64,000 nt of DNA from an uncultured Polaribacter sp. (GTDB lineage Bacteria > Bacteroidota > Bacteroidia > Flavobacteriales > Flavobacteriaceae), in assembly GCF_947497695.1 (NCBI RefSeq), contig NZ_CANMHM010000004.1:62001-126000 (forward strand), given 5' to 3'. Position 1 is the first letter of the stretch, and each line of letters opens with the position of its first letter. The notes under the pieces are model-generated. The model had not been told where the DNA came from. It saw only the letters and a list, made by a program, of their open reading frames with translations, and did not search any database. Of this stretch, positions 18,513-27,825 are shown piece after piece. Position numbers and translations under genes: made by a program.

Positions 18513-19220
18513 ATGACAAATAACGACAGAAAAATAAAAGAAAAACTACAACCAAAAACTTGGAACGAGATTAAAACAAACGATTCTTGGGCAATTTTTA
18601 AAATAATGGCAGAGTTTGTAGAGGGTTATGAACGTCTAAGTAAAATTGGCCCTTGTGTTTCTATTTTTGGATCGGCAAGAACAAAACCAGATCATCCATA
18701 TTACAAATTAGCAGAAGAGGTAGCTTTTAAATTAACACAAAATGGTTATGGTGTAATTACTGGAGGTGGACCAGGAATTATGGAAGCTGGTAATAAAGGT
18801 GCAAATAGAGGAAAAGGAACCTCTGTAGGTTTAAATATTGATTTGCCTTTTGAACAACATGACAACCCTTGGATTGATCCAGGAAAAAGTTTAGATTTCG
18901 ATTACTTTTTTGTTAGAAAAGTAATGTTTGTAAAATACTCTCAAGGCTTTGTTGTAATGCCTGGAGGTTTTGGTACTATGGATGAACTTTTTGAAGCAAT
19001 CACTTTAATTCAAACGCATAAAATTGGTCGTTTCCCAATTGTTTTAGTGGGTAAAAAATTCTGGGGAGGTTTATTAGATTGGATTAAAAACACATTATTA
19101 GAAGAAGGAAACATCAGTGAAAAAGATTTAAACCTTTTTAGATTGGTAGACACTGCTGATGAAGCATTAGAGCATTTAAATAAGTTTTATGCTAAATATC
19201 AAATGAAACCAAATTTTTAA
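18513..19220 (+). CDS. LOG family protein (Rossmann-fold nucleotide hydrolase)
   Basis: 235 residues with the LOG/lysine-decarboxylase-like signature MPGGFGTMDELFEA near residue 150 and GGGPGIMEAGNKGA near residue 85. Enzymes of this family release nucleobases from nucleoside 5'-monophosphates; some plant and microbial members make cytokinins. The substrate here is unknown. The 243 bp between uvrA and this gene contain nothing I can identify. Confidence 0.85.
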   Translation: MTNNDRKIKEKLQPKTWNEIKTNDSWAIFKIMAEFVEGYERLSKIGPCVSIFGSARTKPDHPYYKLAEEVAFKLTQNGYGVITGGGPGIMEAGNKGANRGKGTSVGLNIDLPFEQHDNPWIDPGKSLDFDYFFVRKVMFVKYSQGFVVMPGGFGTMDELFEAITLIQTHKIGRFPIVLVGKKFWGGLLDWIKNTLLEEGNISEKDLNLFRLVDTADEALEHLNKFYAKYQMKPNF

Positions 19221-19307
19221 AAATAAATCCTTTTTTTTATCTATTAAAACAGTTTAATTACTAAAATCAGCAATCATATAGCACCTTTTAAAATTATTGA
19301 AATTTAA

Positions 19308-22118
19308 TTGAAAAATCATTATTACATATTACTATGCTGTTTTTTAGCTTCTACCTTTATGTTTGCACAACAGAATGCTATCAACATAAAAGCGAGTATA
19401 GATATTGAGAAAGATGAATTAAAAATTCAACAAGAAATTATTTTTCACAACACGTCAAATGCTATTTTAACCAATATTTATCTTCATAATTGGGCAAATG
19501 CTTACAGAGATCGTAAAACACCTTTATCTAAGAGATTTATAAAAGATTTTAGAAAAGATTTGTATTATGCAAAAGAAAAAGATTTAGGGGCATCAACTAT
19601 AAAAAGCCTTTCTGTAAATTTTGAAAACGTAACTTTTAGTGAGTTAAAAGATCAGTCAGATATTTTAGAAATTCAATTAAAAAAGCCTCTAAAACCAAAT
19701 TCAAAAATTAATATTTCTGTAACTTATGTTGTAAAAACACCTAGTAATCGTTTTACAAATTATGGCAAAACAAAAACAGGATATCATCTTAGAAACTGGT
19801 ATATAACACCTGCTATTTATGATAATGGTTGGCAATTAATGAGCAACTTAAGTTTAGATGATTTATATGAAAAAGGTACAGACTTTAAAATTGAAATTGA
19901 TGTACCTAAAGAGTTTGTTGTTGAATCTAACTTATATCAATATGAAACCATCAAACAAAATAAAATTAGTTATTATTTAGTTGGAAAAAACAAAACCGAT
20001 ATTATTTTAGGCATCAATAAATCAAAAAAATTAAAAACTTTTAAAACAGAATCAATTACTGTTTATACCGATGTTTTTTCTGATGAAATAGATGACAATC
20101 TAACAAGAAGTATTTTAAATAGAGAACTTTTATTTATCAAAAAATACTTAGGTAAATATCCGCATTTAGAAATATACATTGATAAGGCCACACAAAGTAA
20201 AAATCCCATTTATGGCTTAAATCAATTACCTAATTTTTTACGTCCGTTTTCTGATACTTTTAAATGGGATATTGCCATGTTTAAAGCATTAACCAAAAGA
20301 TATCTAGAAAATACAATTCTTATTAATAAAAGAAAAGATTATTGGTTAATAGATGGTATTCAAAATTATTTAATGATTGAATATATAGAAGAATTTTACC
20401 CAGAAATTAAACTTTTAGGTAAAGTTTCTAATTACTGGTTTGTAAAAACTTTTAATTTCTCTAAATTAAGTTTTAATGACAAGTATCCTTTTGTGTATCA
20501 ATTTACAGCACGTAATTTTTTAGACCAAGCATTAAACACTTCTGCAGATTCTTTATCTAATTTTAATAGAAAAATTGTTAGCAAATACAAAGCTGGCTTA
20601 GGTTTTCGATTTTTAAAAGGATATTTAGGTGATAGCGTTGTTAACCAAACAATAAAAGAGTTTTATCAGCAAAACCAATTAAAAATTATTTCTAGCACTA
20701 AATTTAATGATTTACTTGTTTCAAAAACACCTAAAAAATTAGATTGGTTTTTTAATGATTTTATAAAAACAAATAAAAAAATAGATCATACCATTGAACA
20801 GATAAAAATAGAAAAAGATAGTTTTGCAGTTACTATAAAAAATAAACGAAACATCACTACACCTGTTGCTGTTTATGCTATAAAAGACAAAGAAATTAAG
20901 CTAAAAAAATGGGTATCTGATATTGACAGTTCAAAAACGGTAAAATTTAAAAAAGAAAATTATGACAACTTTGTTTTAAACTATGAAAATCTTTACCCAG
21001 AATTAAATACACTAGATAACTGGCAAAAAATTAATAAAAAAATATTTAACAAACCGTTTAAGTTTACTTTCTTACAGGATGTAACAGATCCAAATTATAA
21101 TCAATTGTTTTATCAGCCAGAGGCTAGTTATAATTTTTATAATGGGTTAATTTTAGGACTAAAATTAAACAACAAACCTTTAATAAAAAGGAATTTTGAA
21201 TTTAAAATTTTACCTTCTTATGCAACTAAAAGTCAATCTTTAATTGGTAATTTTTCTTTTAAATACAATCAGTTTTTCGAAAAAACTAAAATCTATAACA
21301 TTGCTTATGGTATATCTGGTGGCACTTCTGATTATGCCCCTAACCTATCTTATAAATCGCTTGTTCCTTATGTTAATGTAACATTTAAAAGAAAATCGTT
21401 AAGAGACGCAACAACAGAATCTTTAAGAGCAAAATTAATACATATCGATAAAGAAATTGCTTTAAATGAACCTAAATCAGAAAGGGATAATTATAGTGTT
21501 CTTAGTTTAAGTTACAATTATTCAAACCCTGATATCATTAAAGAATTTAGATATAATTTTAGTACAGAATTTGCTCAAAATTTTTCTAAAGCTGCTTTAG
21601 ATCTTCGATTTAGATCTTTAACAAGTTCAGATACTCAATTAGATTTTAGGCTATTTGCTGGTGTATTTTTACACAACCAAACACAAGATGATTATTTTAG
21701 TTTTGGATTAGATATTAGTAATGATTACTTATTTCAATTAAATTATTTAGGAAGATCTGAAAGTACTGGTTTTTTTAGGCAACAATTTATTATTACAGAA
21801 GGAGGTTTTAAATCTGTACTTCCTACAAGGTTTGCAAACCAATTTATGGTTTCTAACAACTCTAGCATTGGTTTATGGCGTTGGGTAGAATTCTATAATA
21901 GTGTTGCATTTTTAAAAAACAGAAACGCACCCGTTTATTTTGCTTACGAAAACGGCATCCGTTTTAACTTTGTGCATGAAATTTTCGAAGTATATTTTCC
22001 TATGTACTCAAACAATGGTTGGGAAATTGCTCAAAACGCATATCCAGAAAAAATACGTTTTACTTTAACAGCAGATATTGGAGCTGTTTACAATTTTTTT
22101 AAACGGGGTTTTTTATAG
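19308..22118 (+). CDS. M1-peptidase-like protein fused to an outer-membrane beta-barrel, catalytic motif lost
   Basis: 936 residues with a Sec signal peptide (ILLCCFLASTFMFAQ). Residues 20 to about 480 follow the M1 aminopeptidase layout (YLHNWANAYRDRKTPLSKRF early; WLIDGIQNYLMIEY near residue 350), but no HExxH zinc motif exists anywhere. The C-terminal 350 residues (about 590-936) are rich in alternating aromatic beta strands, ending VYNFFKRGFL, as in outer-membrane barrels. Start is TTG at 19308: a TAA immediately precedes it and the next ATG falls inside the signal peptide. Probably a catalytically dead, surface-anchored M1 scaffold; function unknown. Confidence 0.7.
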   Translation: MKNHYYILLCCFLASTFMFAQQNAINIKASIDIEKDELKIQQEIIFHNTSNAILTNIYLHNWANAYRDRKTPLSKRFIKDFRKDLYYAKEKDLGASTIKSLSVNFENVTFSELKDQSDILEIQLKKPLKPNSKINISVTYVVKTPSNRFTNYGKTKTGYHLRNWYITPAIYDNGWQLMSNLSLDDLYEKGTDFKIEIDVPKEFVVESNLYQYETIKQNKISYYLVGKNKTDIILGINKSKKLKTFKTESITVYTDVFSDEIDDNLTRSILNRELLFIKKYLGKYPHLEIYIDKATQSKNPIYGLNQLPNFLRPFSDTFKWDIAMFKALTKRYLENTILINKRKDYWLIDGIQNYLMIEYIEEFYPEIKLLGKVSNYWFVKTFNFSKLSFNDKYPFVYQFTARNFLDQALNTSADSLSNFNRKIVSKYKAGLGFRFLKGYLGDSVVNQTIKEFYQQNQLKIISSTKFNDLLVSKTPKKLDWFFNDFIKTNKKIDHTIEQIKIEKDSFAVTIKNKRNITTPVAVYAIKDKEIKLKKWVSDIDSSKTVKFKKENYDNFVLNYENLYPELNTLDNWQKINKKIFNKPFKFTFLQDVTDPNYNQLFYQPEASYNFYNGLILGLKLNNKPLIKRNFEFKILPSYATKSQSLIGNFSFKYNQFFEKTKIYNIAYGISGGTSDYAPNLSYKSLVPYVNVTFKRKSLRDATTESLRAKLIHIDKEIALNEPKSERDNYSVLSLSYNYSNPDIIKEFRYNFSTEFAQNFSKAALDLRFRSLTSSDTQLDFRLFAGVFLHNQTQDDYFSFGLDISNDYLFQLNYLGRSESTGFFRQQFIITEGGFKSVLPTRFANQFMVSNNSSIGLWRWVEFYNSVAFLKNRNAPVYFAYENGIRFNFVHEIFEVYFPMYSNNGWEIAQNAYPEKIRFTLTADIGAVYNFFKRGFL

Positions 22119-22205
22119 ATTTACTTGATTAAATCAGTAAAAATCTTTCGAAAGTTGAGAAATCCTCAAAAAATAAATCGATTTTTAAATATCAACTAAA
22201 AAAAC

Positions 22206-22213
22206 TACCTTTG
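22206..22213 (+). promoter_or_regulatory. Candidate promoter element (TACCTTTG) for the E1 dehydrogenase gene
   Basis: TACCTTTG matches TAnnTTTG and lies 22 bp before the ATG, predicting a very short 5' leader. No convincing TTG at -33. Confidence 0.5.
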
Positions 22214-22235
22214 CACACGTCTAAAACCACTACCA

Positions 22236-24689
22236 ATGCTAAAGGAAACACCTACTAAAAGTACCCAAAAACTTTCTTTTGAAGATTTTAAAACAGAAGT
22301 TTTAAATGATTATAGAATTGCTAAAATTAGTAGAGAATGTAGCTTATTAGGTAGAAGAGAAGTTTTGACTGGTAAGGCAAAATTTGGGATTTTTGGAGAC
22401 GGAAAAGAAGTGCCACAATTGGCCATGGCAAAAGCTTTTAGAATAGGTGATTTTAGATCTGGTTATTACAGAGACCAAACTTTTATGATGGCTCTTGGAG
22501 AACTAACTCCTCAACAATTTTTTGCTGGCTTGTATGCTCACACAGATATTAAAGAAGAACCCATGTCTGCAGGTAGACAAATGGGTGGGCATTTTACAAC
22601 ACACAGTTTACATGAAGATGGCACTTGGAAAGACTTAACAAAACAATACAACTCTAGCTCAGATATTTCTCCTACTGCTGCTCAAATGCCACGTTTATTG
22701 GGCTTAGCACAAGCATCAAAAATTTATAGAACCGAAAAAAGTATGCAACATCAAACTAACTTTTCTGTAAATGGAAACGAAGTAGCTTGGGGTACCATTG
22801 GTAATGCAAGTACTAGTGAAGGTGTGTTTTTTGAAACTATAAATGCTGCTGGCGTTTTACAAGTACCAATGGTTACAAGTATTTGGGATGATGAATATGG
22901 TATTTCTGTACATGCAAAACATCAAACTACAAAAGAAGATATTTCTGAAGTTTTAAAGGGTTTTCAAAAAGATGATAACCAAGATGGTATAGAAATTTTT
23001 AAAGTGAATGGCTGGGATTATGTGCAACTTGTTGATGTATATAACAAAGCTGGTAATATTGCAAGAGAACATCATATTCCTGTTTTAATTCACGTAAAAG
23101 AATTAACTCAACCTCAAGGACACTCTACCTCTGGCTCTCATGAAAGATATAAATCTAAAGAAAGATTAGCTTGGGAAAAAGAGTACGATTGTATTAAGAA
23201 AATGCGAAACTGGATTCTAGATTTTGAACTAGAAACTGAATCTGGAGAAATTTTACGTTTTGTAGATTCTGAAGAAGAAATTATCATTTTAGAAAAAGCA
23301 GCAAAAAAAGAAGTTGTAAGTGCTAAAAGAAATGCTTGGAATACTTTTATTAGTGAACTAAAATTAGAAGTTAACAACCTTTGCAACTTACTAGACAAAG
23401 TTGCCGATAAAAGTAAAAATAGCACTTTTATTAATAAGTATAAAAATGATTTAATGGCTATTGTAGAGCCAACAAGAAAAGATATTTTATCTACTGCTAG
23501 AAAAGTACTTCGTTATATTAGAGACGAAAATTTTGCAGAAAAAATAGTACTCCAAAATTATGTAAAGGGTTTTATTGTTGATGGACATGAAAAGTTTTCA
23601 TCAAGATTACACAGCGAATCTGAATTTAATGCCATAGCTATTTCTGAAAAAAAACCTGCGTATGCTAAAAACAAAACTTTAGTAGATGCCAGAATTATTA
23701 TGAGAGATAATTTTGATGCATTGCTAAAAAAATACCCAGAAGTAGTAATTTTTGGAGAAGATGCTGGTTTAATTGGTGATGTAAACCAAGGTTTAGAGGG
23801 GCTTCAAGAAAAATATGGCGATATTAGAGTTGCAGATACTGGTATTAGAGAAGCAACCATTATTGGGCAAGGCATTGGTTTGGCTTTGCGTGGTTTAAGA
23901 CCCATTGCAGAAATTCAGTATTTAGATTATTTACTTTATGCTTTGCAAATTATGAGTGATGATTTAGCAACATTGCATTACAGAACTTTTGGCAAACAAA
24001 AAGCACCTTTAATTATAAGAACTCGAGGCCACAGACTAGAAGGTATTTGGCATGCAGGTTCTCCAATGGGAGGAATTATCAACAACATTAGAGGAATTTA
24101 CGTTTTAGTACCTAGAAACATGACCCAAGCTGCAGGATTCTATAATACGTTGCTAGAAGGTGATGATACTGCTTTGGTTATAGAATCTTTAAACGGCTAT
24201 CGTTTAAAAGAAGAATTGCCTACTAATTTAGGTGACTACAAAACACCAATTGGTATTGTAGAAACCATTAAAGAAGGTACAGATATAACCGTTGTTTCTT
24301 ATGGTTCTACTTTAAGAATTGTGGAAGCTGTAGCGATTGAATTACAACAAGTTGGCATTGATATAGAAATTATAGATGCACAAAGTTTATTGCCTTTTGA
24401 TTTAAACCACGATTGTGTAAAAAGCCTAGAAAAAACAAACAAGTTATTAATTATTGATGAAGATGTTCCTGGAGGAGCTTCTGCCTATATTCTACAAGAA
24501 ATTTTAGAAAATCAAGATGGGTATTTATATTTAGATAGCAAACCTGCTACCCTAACTGCAAAAGCACACAGAACTGCTTATGGAACCGATGGAGATTATT
24601 TTTCTAAACCTTCTGCTGAAGATATTTTTGAAAAAATTTATGAAATAATGCATGAAGGAAATCCTGAGGAATATCCTAGTTTGTATTAA
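22236..24689 (+). CDS. 2-oxoacid dehydrogenase E1 component, alpha and beta fused
   Basis: Thiamine-diphosphate dehydrogenase, 817 residues. Residues 1 to about 400 are alpha-like (GDFRSGYYRDQTF near residue 70). Residues about 480-817 are beta-like: VIFGEDAGLIGDVNQGL, GIREATIIGQGIGLALRGLR, then a transketolase C-terminal domain with DAQSLLPFD. The family probably serves branched-chain 2-oxoacids (2-oxoisovalerate type) in flavobacteria, but the substrate cannot be proven here. The diphosphate/Mg2+ motif reads GNASTSEG where GD is usual, followed by WDDEYGIS. No E2 or E3 gene is adjacent. Confidence 0.85.
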   Translation: MLKETPTKSTQKLSFEDFKTEVLNDYRIAKISRECSLLGRREVLTGKAKFGIFGDGKEVPQLAMAKAFRIGDFRSGYYRDQTFMMALGELTPQQFFAGLYAHTDIKEEPMSAGRQMGGHFTTHSLHEDGTWKDLTKQYNSSSDISPTAAQMPRLLGLAQASKIYRTEKSMQHQTNFSVNGNEVAWGTIGNASTSEGVFFETINAAGVLQVPMVTSIWDDEYGISVHAKHQTTKEDISEVLKGFQKDDNQDGIEIFKVNGWDYVQLVDVYNKAGNIAREHHIPVLIHVKELTQPQGHSTSGSHERYKSKERLAWEKEYDCIKKMRNWILDFELETESGEILRFVDSEEEIIILEKAAKKEVVSAKRNAWNTFISELKLEVNNLCNLLDKVADKSKNSTFINKYKNDLMAIVEPTRKDILSTARKVLRYIRDENFAEKIVLQNYVKGFIVDGHEKFSSRLHSESEFNAIAISEKKPAYAKNKTLVDARIIMRDNFDALLKKYPEVVIFGEDAGLIGDVNQGLEGLQEKYGDIRVADTGIREATIIGQGIGLALRGLRPIAEIQYLDYLLYALQIMSDDLATLHYRTFGKQKAPLIIRTRGHRLEGIWHAGSPMGGIINNIRGIYVLVPRNMTQAAGFYNTLLEGDDTALVIESLNGYRLKEELPTNLGDYKTPIGIVETIKEGTDITVVSYGSTLRIVEAVAIELQQVGIDIEIIDAQSLLPFDLNHDCVKSLEKTNKLLIIDEDVPGGASAYILQEILENQDGYLYLDSKPATLTAKAHRTAYGTDGDYFSKPSAEDIFEKIYEIMHEGNPEEYPSLY

Positions 24690-24694
24690 AAGGA

Positions 24695-24708
24695 GTTTTA
24701 GCTAATTA
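24695..24708 (+). repeat. Left inverted end of cassette-like gene A (GTTTTAGCTAATTA)
   Basis: These 14 bp match the reverse complement of 25612-25625 (TAACTAGCTACAAC) at 12 of 14 positions. The segment between the stop of the E1 gene and the next ATG is almost entirely this sequence. The same architecture surrounds the gene at 45740. Confidence 0.55.
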
Positions 24709-24714
24709 AGCGAA

Positions 24715-25608
24715 ATGCAAAAATCAACCTTAACAATAATATTAATTATGTTTTCATTCTTTTCTAAAGGTCAAACCGACTTGGAAACAAGATTTTCAGA
24801 AGCAAACTCTGATATGAGTTTAAGAAATATGTATCAAAGAATAGTTTGGAATATGCAACCTACAAACGAGTATTTGTTTGACCAAACTAAAGGAGAAGTC
24901 AAGTATATCGTTGAGGAAAATGGATATGAAGTAATTGTAAAACCAAAAATTCTAGGGACATTCAATCTTGACGACAAAACATTTTTATGGTCTGACAAAA
25001 ACCCTTCAATTAATGACAAACTAAATGATAAAGTAAACTCATTCAGAGAAACTTTACCAAAGAAATATCAGAAAAACAAATTCAAATCAGATACAGATTT
25101 TATTAAAAACCTTCTCTCATTGTTTAGTTTTCAAATTGATGCTAATGGATTTGACAACAAACGTCAAGATAATGCAATAATTTATTACTCTCTTTTAGAT
25201 ATTAGAATTTTTAAGGAGGAAAAGGAAATTAAAGTGATTGAACCAAAAAATCATATTCAAATTTTGGAAAGTCAAAACAATGTTAGTCGAATTAAAGAGT
25301 TTCATAAAGAAAAATTAGTGGTAAACAAGCTTCACAATGAAAACAAGATTGATTCTGATGAAGCATTTAAAAAAGTAAAAGATGTTCATTTAAAATATTG
25401 GCTGAACGAAGATTCATACTTCTTTCCATCATTGTCTTGGCCTTGTGATTTTGATGAAAAATCAATACTTGAATGGTCAGAATTCAAAACCAAAGACAAT
25501 AGACTTTTTGTAATATACACGACTGGTTTAGGATGGACTACTGAATCTTACGCATACGAAATTGATTCCGATGCTAATGGAGATAAAGTAATAATAAACG
25601 AATATTAA
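24715..25608 (+). CDS. Hypothetical secreted protein, cassette-like gene A
   Basis: 297 residues with a short signal peptide (LTIILIMFSFFSKGQ). I do not recognise the family with confidence. The stretch FLWSDKNPSINDKL near residues 80-93 faintly recalls DUF6882-type proteins. The C-terminal part has WPCDFDEKSILEWSEF and a predicted beta-rich end. It lies 25 bp after the E1 gene but between short inverted ends and before an element of about 140 bp shared with the gene at 45740, so I infer it was inserted rather than being part of the dehydrogenase operon. No partner gene is visible. Confidence 0.7.
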   Translation: MQKSTLTIILIMFSFFSKGQTDLETRFSEANSDMSLRNMYQRIVWNMQPTNEYLFDQTKGEVKYIVEENGYEVIVKPKILGTFNLDDKTFLWSDKNPSINDKLNDKVNSFRETLPKKYQKNKFKSDTDFIKNLLSLFSFQIDANGFDNKRQDNAIIYYSLLDIRIFKEEKEIKVIEPKNHIQILESQNNVSRIKEFHKEKLVVNKLHNENKIDSDEAFKKVKDVHLKYWLNEDSYFFPSLSWPCDFDEKSILEWSEFKTKDNRLFVIYTTGLGWTTESYAYEIDSDANGDKVIINEY

Positions 25609-25610
25609 AA

Positions 25611-25753
25611 ATAACTAGCTACAACACACACAGTGTATAGTTAATTTCTTGAATATTAAGTACTTAATAAATTTTTCGCAAGCTTTAAATGTAGTTTTTA
25701 TTTGCTAAATTTAGTGCTTAAAACACGCAACTAATCTTATACAAACACGTTTT
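25611..25753 (+). repeat. Cassette-associated element, copy A
   Basis: Begins ATAACTAGCTACAACAC and ends CACGCAACTAATCTT-A-TACAAACACGTTTT. Both ends are nearly identical to the element at 46714-46852 and the total lengths are similar (143 and 139 bp), while the middle diverges. It lies directly after gene A and contains no gene. Confidence 0.8.
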
Positions 25754-25780
25754 CAAATTCAAAGAAACTACTTCACAAAA

Positions 25781-27055
25781 CTATTTTCTTCCTAATAACC
25801 TTACTCCAACTGCACACTGCAAACACAATTTCTTAGCACAATAATTGTTTTTAAGCTCTAACAAGGCTTGTGTTTCATAGGCATTTTTAGAAGTAATTTT
25901 AATTTCATCAAACTTAGAAATAATACTATTTTTTTCTGGTTTTATTTTTTGAATAATTTCTAAAAACTCAATTTCATTTACTTCACTCCTACTCTTTTTG
26001 TATAAAAATTTTAAAGGAATAATCGTGTTGATTAATAATAAATCTACAAATGATTTGGTTAATTTTTTAGGGGATGCTTTAGAAGTTTTATCAAATGTAT
26101 AATGCGTTTTCCAAAACGGATTTATTGTAACTTCAAACAATTCATAAAAACCTTTTAACGTTTCTATTTTTAATATTTTAGAAAATAAGTTTTGATGTAA
26201 ATGATACAACCCAACCAATTGTGCAATTCTAATGGTTGGAAAATTTGGTGGTCGCATTCTAAAAAAAGAAAATTGCCCATTTGCAATGGGATGCAAGTTG
26301 TACTTATGTTTTAAATATTGATATTCTAACTTTAATTTTTGATGATATTCGTTTTCAATTGTTTCCTCTAAAAAACCTGCCTGACCAAATAACAAAGCAG
26401 CTAATTGTTGCTCATTGAAACTTACTTTTCTTAAAATCAAAAAATCAAAAGAGCATGCCAAATCTAAAAAAGCTTCTCCATTTACTTTTAAACCAAAATT
26501 CTTAGCTAATACCTGAAACAAAACAGCTTCAAAATCATTATTATTGACGCCTAAAAGAGCATTCATTGCATCAGATTTTTGCTCTAATCTTTCAAAAAAC
26601 AAACGTTCTTTCCAATTTTCGAATGTAAAATTATCAATAGAACCAATTTCAGTTTCACAGGGAATCCAAACTTGTTTGGAAGCAAATAAATTTGTGTAAT
26701 TATTTAAAGCAGATTTTAGCACAAAATCCTTTAAAACTAAAACAGGCAAAGGTTTGTTATTCTTCATAAAAATACTAGCATCATCTTCCCAAACAACATG
26801 TAAAATTACAGCATCATAATTTTCATCAATTTCATGGTTGTGAGCATACCAATCAGAAGATTTTAAATGAATTTCTAAATTCCCAACCCAAAGTTGATCA
26901 TTAATCTTTAATTGAGTATTTAAAAAATCAGGCCCAGCATTGTGATTATGTGTCCCAGGTTTTAAAATTGTAATCGATTCTTTATGAGTCGTTTTTAAAT
27001 TATGAATAGAAAATAACTGGTACTTCCATACATAATGAAGAAAATCTTCATTCAT
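25781..27055 (-). CDS. DUF2851 family protein
   Basis: About 424 residues starting MNEDFLHYVWKYQLF. The conserved N-terminal region contains GTHNHNAGPDFLNTQL and GNLEIHLKSSDWYAHNHEID, typical of the Bacteroidota-specific DUF2851. The C-terminus carries a small Cys cluster (CAKKLCLQC). Function is unknown; the NHNAGPDF and WYAHNH motifs could bind metal. An upstream ATG eight codons earlier (MYLENKKA) is less likely, because conservation begins at MNEDF. Confidence 0.85.
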   Translation of the reverse strand: MNEDFLHYVWKYQLFSIHNLKTTHKESITILKPGTHNHNAGPDFLNTQLKINDQLWVGNLEIHLKSSDWYAHNHEIDENYDAVILHVVWEDDASIFMKNNKPLPVLVLKDFVLKSALNNYTNLFASKQVWIPCETEIGSIDNFTFENWKERLFFERLEQKSDAMNALLGVNNNDFEAVLFQVLAKNFGLKVNGEAFLDLACSFDFLILRKVSFNEQQLAALLFGQAGFLEETIENEYHQKLKLEYQYLKHKYNLHPIANGQFSFFRMRPPNFPTIRIAQLVGLYHLHQNLFSKILKIETLKGFYELFEVTINPFWKTHYTFDKTSKASPKKLTKSFVDLLLINTIIPLKFLYKKSRSEVNEIEFLEIIQKIKPEKNSIISKFDEIKITSKNAYETQALLELKNNYCAKKLCLQCAVGVRLLGRK

Positions 27056-27143
27056 AGCTTTTTTGTTTTCAAGGTACAAAAAACATTTATAACTTTATCA
27101 ATATTTATAATAGTCCTAATTATACTCATCAACTTTAATATCT

Positions 27144-27151
27144 TATTTTTG
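27144..27151 (+). promoter_or_regulatory. Candidate promoter element (TATTTTTG) before the nitroreductase gene
   Basis: TATTTTTG fits TAnnTTTG, 17 bp before the ATG at 27169. It lies in the divergent spacer to the DUF2851 gene. Confidence 0.5.
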
Positions 27152-27168
27152 CAATATAATTAAGATAA

Positions 27169-27801
27169 ATGAACATTATAGATAGCTTAAAATGGCGATA
27201 TGCCGTTAAAAAATTTGATTCAAAAAAACAACTTTCAGAAAAGCAAATAAATACTTTAAAAGAAGCTTTTAACCTAACAGCAACTTCTTATGGGTTACAA
27301 CCCATTAAATTGGTTGTGATTCAAAATAAAGAAATCCAAAAAAAATTAGTTCCTCATTCTTTTAATCAAAATCAAATACTAGAAGCTTCTCATGTTTTAG
27401 TTATTTGTATTACAGATAATTACACAAAAGAAGAAGTAACAAATTATTTTGATTTAGTGCAAAAATTAAGAAATACTCCAGATGAAGTCATCAAACCTTT
27501 TAAAGATTTTTTAACTGCAGATGTTGATAAAAAAACGCAGGAAGAATTGGCTTTATGGAATAAAAACCAAGCATATATTGCCTTAGGTAATTTAATGACT
27601 GTTTGTGCAGTAGAAAAAATTGATGCTTGCCCAATGGAAGGTTTTATGCCTGAAAAATATAATGAAATTCTGAATTTAAAATCACAAAATTTAAAATCTG
27701 TTTTAGTTTTACCTGTTGGTTTTAGAGCTGAAGATTGTTACATGAAAGACCAAGCAAAAGTGAGGAAAAAACTACAAGAAATTGTAGTGGAAATTAGCTA
27801 A
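27169..27801 (+). CDS. NAD(P)H-dependent nitroreductase family oxidoreductase
   Basis: 210-residue FMN enzyme of the NfsB/nitroreductase fold. The N-terminal WRYAVKKFDSKKQLS contributes the phosphate-binding Arg/Lys of the family; NLTATSYGLQPIKLVVI and IDACPMEGFMPEKY are family hallmarks. The natural substrate (quinones, nitro compounds, flavins) is not deducible. It is followed by pepD after 24 bp. Confidence 0.87.
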   Translation: MNIIDSLKWRYAVKKFDSKKQLSEKQINTLKEAFNLTATSYGLQPIKLVVIQNKEIQKKLVPHSFNQNQILEASHVLVICITDNYTKEEVTNYFDLVQKLRNTPDEVIKPFKDFLTADVDKKTQEELALWNKNQAYIALGNLMTVCAVEKIDACPMEGFMPEKYNEILNLKSQNLKSVLVLPVGFRAEDCYMKDQAKVRKKLQEIVVEIS

Positions 27802-27825
27802 ATTAAGGTACTAAAAATTGATAAA

